A stretch of 8,562 nucleotides of DNA, taken from positions 1 through 8,562 of the forward strand of contig DCUQ01000010.1 of NCBI GenBank assembly GCA_002327865.1. Reading direction: 5' to 3'. The translations under genes and the position numbers were made by a program. Positions within the stretch are counted from its first letter, which is position 1, and each line of letters opens with the position of its first letter. The notes below the pieces were generated by a model. The model did not search any database. It saw only the letters and a list, made by a program, of their open reading frames with translations, and had not been told where the DNA came from. The DNA is from Syntrophaceae bacterium UBA2210 (GTDB lineage Bacteria; Desulfobacterota; Syntrophia; Syntrophales; UBA2210). Of this stretch, positions 5,778 to 8,562 are shown one piece after another.

Positions 5778-6461
5778 TCAATTATCGGCTTTTGTTCGCT
5801 TTTCCAAGATATTGATCATCCTGTCAACCACTTGTCCCGCATCTATTTCGGTGGAATCGATAACGACGGAATCGTCCGCGGGTTTCAGCGGGGCTATCTC
5901 CCGCTGCATATCCTGAGAATCCCTGGCCACCAGACCTTTTCTGATTTCAACTGGATCGGCCGGGACTCCGTTGTTCTTCAATTGCAGGTATCTGCGTTTT
6001 GCGCGTTCATCGACATCGGCGACCAAGAAGAATTTTACATCCGCACCGGGGAATACCACGGTCCCCATATCCCTCCCCTCCGCTACTATGCCTCCATCCA
6101 TGCCCGCGCTTCTCTGCGTGAAAAGAAGAGCGTCCCTGACAGCGGGATTCGCGGACACCGAAGAGGCAAGCATCCCTATTTCCTCGGTTCTTACTTTATC
6201 CGAAACATCCTCTCCGTCTATCAGTACCCTCATATTTATACTGCCCGTCTCGGGGCGGATCACGATGCCTTCGCATAATTTCCGGAGAGCATCATCGTCA
6301 TTAAGTGATATCTTACCCTGCATGGCCTTATACGCGACCGCCCTGTAAAGAAGGCCTGTATCCAGGTACATGTATGATATTTTTTCGGCAAGGATTCTGC
6401 TCACCGTGCTTTTTCCGGAACCCGCCGGGCCATCTATCGCAATTATCAGCCTCTTTCCCAT
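5778..6461 (-). CDS. cmk: Cytidylate kinase
   Basis: A 227-residue enzyme that phosphorylates CMP and dCMP to the diphosphates with ATP, in the cytoplasm. The P-loop GPAGSGKST is at 11-19, followed by YLDTGLLYRAVAY (32-44), the nucleotide-monophosphate binding segment. Later motifs EGRDMGTVVFPGADVKFFL (128-146), DERAKRRYLQL (151-161), a lid region with RDSQDMQRE (180-188) and PLKPADDSVVIDST (191-204) are all standard for the bacterial family, as is the length. It starts 3 bp after the stop of the VanZ-like gene (TGA GCG ATG), so the two are probably translated from one mRNA and may be coupled. The common downstream partners ispH and rpsA are not here; nfo follows instead. The frame is intact and no residue is out of place. 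Confidence 0.95.
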   Translation of the reverse strand: MGKRLIIAIDGPAGSGKSTVSRILAEKISYMYLDTGLLYRAVAYKAMQGKISLNDDDALRKLCEGIVIRPETGSINMRVLIDGEDVSDKVRTEEIGMLASSVSANPAVRDALLFTQRSAGMDGGIVAEGRDMGTVVFPGADVKFFLVADVDERAKRRYLQLKNNGVPADPVEIRKGLVARDSQDMQREIAPLKPADDSVVIDSTEIDAGQVVDRMINILEKRTKADN

Positions 6462-6464
6462 CGC

Positions 6465-6881
6465 TCAAAACCTTTGAATCATGTCTTCCGCTCTTTTTAT
6501 AATCATCACGTTGTGCCGCACAAAACGATAAGTCGCACCTGCAAGTACAATCCCGAGGAGATCGAAAAGGATATCATGTATCGACGCATCTCTTCCGGGG
6601 ACAAGAGACTGGTTCCATTCATCACTTATCCCGCACAAGACCCCAAGAATTATGACAAATACGGCAGGTGCCCTTGAAAAAATACGATGCGGCGATGTAG
6701 CGAATATCCTCATCAGCAGGTAACCTAGCACGTAATATTCAATTGTGTGAGCGAATTTGTCAAGACTGAAAACCCATTGAAATACTTTCAGATGATGTGG
6801 AATCGAGGATAGAGCAAAGATTGAAAACAGGCATATGAGCACAGGAAATGTGTAAAAAAGAAAACGTTTCCCACTGGCCAT
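6465..6881 (-). CDS. VanZ-like family membrane protein
   Basis: A 138-residue protein when started at the ATG at 6881, where AAGG lies 8 bp upstream; a TTG at 6908 would add nine polar residues. Four hydrophobic segments are visible (about 8-27, 46-61, 72-86 and 105-121). Family signatures are DKFAHTIEYYVLGYLL (41-56) and SDEWNQSLVPGRDASIHDIL (86-105), with conserved acidic, Gln and Arg residues in and next to the membrane. VanZ-type proteins are linked to teicoplanin resistance in enterococcal clusters, but most chromosomal members such as this one have no known function, and no van genes are nearby. The start overlaps by one base the stop of a 15-codon mini-ORF, and the end is 3 bp from cmk, suggesting an operon. 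Confidence 0.85.
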   Translation of the reverse strand: MASGKRFLFYTFPVLICLFSIFALSSIPHHLKVFQWVFSLDKFAHTIEYYVLGYLLMRIFATSPHRIFSRAPAVFVIILGVLCGISDEWNQSLVPGRDASIHDILFDLLGIVLAGATYRFVRHNVMIIKRAEDMIQRF

Positions 6882-6928
6882 TACAGTAACCTTATCCACT
6901 CGGGGCAAGGGAAATATCTGTTTTTCAT
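6881..6928 (-). CDS. Possible 15-residue upstream ORF of the VanZ-like gene
   Basis: ATG at 6928-6926 encodes MKNRYFPCPEWIRLL and ends in a TAA that shares one base with the VanZ-like ATG (TAATG). Such overlap is typical of translational coupling. The ribosome binding site is weak (AAGTGAG). It may be a leader peptide or coincidence; no regulatory codon run is obvious. Confidence 0.25.
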   Translation of the reverse strand: MKNRYFPCPEWIRLL

Positions 6929-7028
6929 TCGCTCACTTACCCAGCCACAAACAGCTAAGATACGTCTACTTCCCGGTTCAATGTATCGATGAGTTTTGGA
7001 TGGATCAGCATTCTTTCCGTGACTTTAC

Positions 7029-7046
7029 CACTTTTTTCTAAAAGTG
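7029..7046 (-). other. Small hairpin across the UDP-glucose dehydrogenase stop codon
   Basis: A perfect 7 bp inverted repeat, CACTTTT (7029-7035) and AAAAGTG (7040-7046), has a 4-nt loop carrying most of the TAG stop. It is AT-rich and has no T-run after it on either strand, so it is a poor intrinsic terminator. It could be a weak terminator or an mRNA 3'-end stabiliser. Confidence 0.3.
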
Positions 7047-8414
7047 TGTCAGTGGAGGTTTCCCGACAGGAAAGACATTGAACCCCATCTCGAAAAGACT
7101 ATTGTGATCAAGAATATTTCTGCCGTCAAAGATGAAAGCGGGTTTTCGCATGGTTTCATATATCTTTTTAAAGTCGAGCGCCGCATATATATCCCATTCG
7201 GTCATAACGGCGATGGCGTCACAACCAGCCGCCGCACTGAGGGGATCTTCGATAAAGGTTATCTTTTCCTTTATGTCTTTCAGTTCCAGTTGCGCGTTCG
7301 CCAAGGCCCGCGGATCGGAAATCACAATGTCGGCCCTTTCTTCGACAAGTCTTCTGGATATGGATATCGCGGGGCTTTCTCGCGTATCACCCGTATTGGC
7401 CTTGAATGCAAAACCGAAAAGGCATATTTTCTTACCGGCCAGTGTGTTGAACATGGCACCGAGCATGCTGAGAACAAACCGCTCTTTCTGGTAGTCATTT
7501 ATCCTGACTACCCCTTCCCAGTAATCAGCCACCTCATCGAGACCGTAGTTCCGGCAGAGATAAACCAGGTTCAGTATATCCTTTTTGAAGCAGGATCCGC
7601 CGAAACCGATACTGGCATTCAGAAATTTGTTCCCCACACGGCTGTCCATCCCGACAGCTCTCGCCACCTCGGTTACATCGGCCTCCGTTTTTTCGCACAG
7701 AGATGAGATGGAGTTTATGGATGATATTCTTTGCGCCAGAAAGGCATTGGAGACGAGTTTGGATAATTCACTGCTCCAGATATTGGAGGTTATGATACGT
7801 TCCCGCGGCACCCAGTTGGCATATATTTCGATCAGTTCGTTCCTCGCCCTGAGGCCTTCGGGCGTTTCGCGGGAACCGATAAGGACTCTGTCGGGAGACT
7901 CCAGATCCTTGACTCCCGTTCCTTCGGCCATAAACTCCGGATTTGAAAGAATATCGAAGTGAATTCCATTGGCGGTCGCGGTAAGTATCCGTTCCATCGC
8001 GAGCGCTGTTTTAACAGGAAGTGTGCTTTTTTCTACAATTATCTTGTTCGATCTTGATGCTTCGCGTATATGCCGCGCGGTTTTTTCCCAGTACTGAAGA
8101 TCGGCGGCCATACCGGAACCCGCGCCGAATGTCTTGGTCGGAGTATTCACACTGACAAAGATTATGCTCGCTTCTCTTATTCCCGCTTCAATATCCGTGC
8201 TGAAAAACAGGTTCCTGCCGCGAACCCTCGTCACGATTTCATAAAGACCCGGTTCGTATATGGGAAGATTATCCGAATTCCACGCCGCGATTCGATCAGG
8301 ATTGATATCGACAATTGTAACTTTGTACTGGGGACATTTGTTGGCGATCATTGCCATCGTCGGACCGCCTACATAGCCGGCCCCGATACACAAGATTCTT
8401 TTTTCAAAAGACAT
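7038..8414 (-). CDS. ugd: UDP-glucose 6-dehydrogenase, eukaryote-like subtype
   Basis: A 458-residue enzyme that oxidises UDP-glucose to UDP-glucuronate with two NAD+, feeding capsule, exopolysaccharide or LPS synthesis. The start is fixed by AGGAGG (8424-8419) 4 bp before the ATG. The N-terminal Rossmann motif is GAGYVGG (11-17), followed by AWNSDNLPIYEPGL (44-57), a stretch typical of animal and plant enzymes. VSVNTPTKT (88-96), EKSTLPVKT (128-136) and NPEFMAEG (158-165, with E164) follow. K219 and N223 lie in SKLVSNAF and the catalytic C275 in GFGGSCFKKD (D279). The UDP-binding domain ends with FDGRNI (429-434) and VGKPPL (450-455). All catalytic residues are present. It is somewhat shorter than the roughly 490-residue animal enzyme, mainly at the C-terminus and a loop. 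It stands alone between tRNA-Cys and the vanZ-cmk pair; no sugar-transferase genes are in view. Confidence 0.93.
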   Translation of the reverse strand: MSFEKRILCIGAGYVGGPTMAMIANKCPQYKVTIVDINPDRIAAWNSDNLPIYEPGLYEIVTRVRGRNLFFSTDIEAGIREASIIFVSVNTPTKTFGAGSGMAADLQYWEKTARHIREASRSNKIIVEKSTLPVKTALAMERILTATANGIHFDILSNPEFMAEGTGVKDLESPDRVLIGSRETPEGLRARNELIEIYANWVPRERIITSNIWSSELSKLVSNAFLAQRISSINSISSLCEKTEADVTEVARAVGMDSRVGNKFLNASIGFGGSCFKKDILNLVYLCRNYGLDEVADYWEGVVRINDYQKERFVLSMLGAMFNTLAGKKICLFGFAFKANTGDTRESPAISISRRLVEERADIVISDPRALANAQLELKDIKEKITFIEDPLSAAAGCDAIAVMTEWDIYAALDFKKIYETMRKPAFIFDGRNILDHNSLFEMGFNVFPVGKPPLTHF

Positions 8415-8474
8415 ATTGCCTCCTGTAAACTAATATCCACAGGTACCGAAAAAAAATGGTCAAGCCATAACAAG

Positions 8475-8507
8475 AAAGGGGGATAAGCCGAAGGCATCTC
8501 CCCCTTT
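8475..8507 (-). terminator. Terminator after tRNA-Cys
   Basis: AAAGGGGGA (8475-8483, plus strand) and TCCCCCTTT (8499-8507) form a perfect 9 bp stem, with a nested GCC/GGC stem inside. On the minus strand it lies 7 bp after the encoded CCA and is followed by TTTCTTGTT. It separates tRNA-Cys from ugd. The A/T-flanked stem could work in both directions. The 60 bp between it and ugd contains a TTGACC but no well-spaced -10, so I call no promoter there. Confidence 0.8.
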
Positions 8508-8514
8508 TATTACT

Positions 8515-8562
8515 TGGAGGCGGCAACCGGACTCGAACCGGTGAATAACGGTTTTGCAGACC
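8515..8562 (-). tRNA. tRNA-Cys (GCA anticodon), 3' part only
   Basis: The minus strand from the window edge reads GGT, loop CTGCAAA (anticodon GCA at 8557-8555), ACCGT, a 5-nt variable loop, T stem ACCGG/CCGGT with TTCGAGT, then TGCCGCC, discriminator T and encoded CCA. The U73 discriminator and GCA anticodon are the hallmarks of tRNA-Cys. The acceptor 5' strand, D arm and start of the anticodon stem lie beyond 8562. Confidence 0.93.

Noticed and set aside
5583..6278. 231-codon plus-strand open frame opposite cmk
   Set aside because: cmk on the other strand is unmistakable; this frame is its antisense shadow and has no recognisable motif.
6465..6881. Glycopeptide-resistance locus based on the VanZ-like gene
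   Set aside because: No vanH, vanA, vanX or regulator gene nearby; lone VanZ-like proteins are common and mostly uncharacterised.
6953..7037. Short minus-strand open frame containing ERMLIHPKLIDTLNREVD between ugd and the VanZ-like gene
   Set aside because: It looks codon-like but the only ATG gives under 20 residues, there is no ribosome binding site and no family is recognisable. It may be a gene remnant, but I cannot support it.
7044..7706. 220-codon plus-strand open frame opposite ugd
   Set aside because: Antisense shadow of a clearly conserved enzyme.

Overview
The window is bacterial and has two unlike halves. From about 4.7 kb to the right end, and back to a tRNA gene near 2.9 kb, everything runs on the minus strand and looks like ordinary chromosome: tRNA-Cys, a UDP-glucose 6-dehydrogenase, a VanZ-like membrane protein, cytidylate kinase, a broken endonuclease IV gene, an exported FG-GAP repeat protein and tRNA-Met. 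Nothing here fixes the taxon. The exported beta-propeller-type protein with a FlgO/CsgG-like front end and the general gene style suggest a Gram-negative environmental bacterium, perhaps a deltaproteobacterium-like lineage (low confidence).

The left part, 1 to about 2.85 kb, is accessory DNA. Two attC recombination sites (138-209 and 1245-1304), each with a GTTGGGC core and a stem carrying a bulged A, bracket a complete integron gene cassette. That cassette encodes an exported PHB-depolymerase/feruloyl-esterase-type hydrolase, and its DNA is visibly richer in G and C than its neighbours. A second ORF, a small two-helix membrane protein, starts just after the second attC and has no recognisable attC of its own. 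Next comes the 3' end of an IS481-type transposase gene and an IS end that cuts an AAA ATPase gene on the minus strand after its Walker B region. No integron integrase is visible, so this is either the inside or tail of a cassette array or an integrase-less attC cluster.

The accessory DNA lies against the 3' end of tRNA-Met, a common kind of insertion boundary, but no duplicated att site can be seen.

On the chromosomal side, vanZ-like and cmk are 3 bp apart and probably form one transcript. The nfo gene needs three single-base corrections to be read through and has also lost one expected metal-binding histidine. The UDP-glucose dehydrogenase resembles the animal/plant subtype more than the common bacterial one and would supply UDP-glucuronate for surface polysaccharide. 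Two tRNA genes are each followed by a good stem-loop terminator. I see no clear undescribed multi-gene system. The most unusual features are the esterase cassette, the IS/AAA junction, the multiply frameshifted nfo and the eukaryote-like dehydrogenase.
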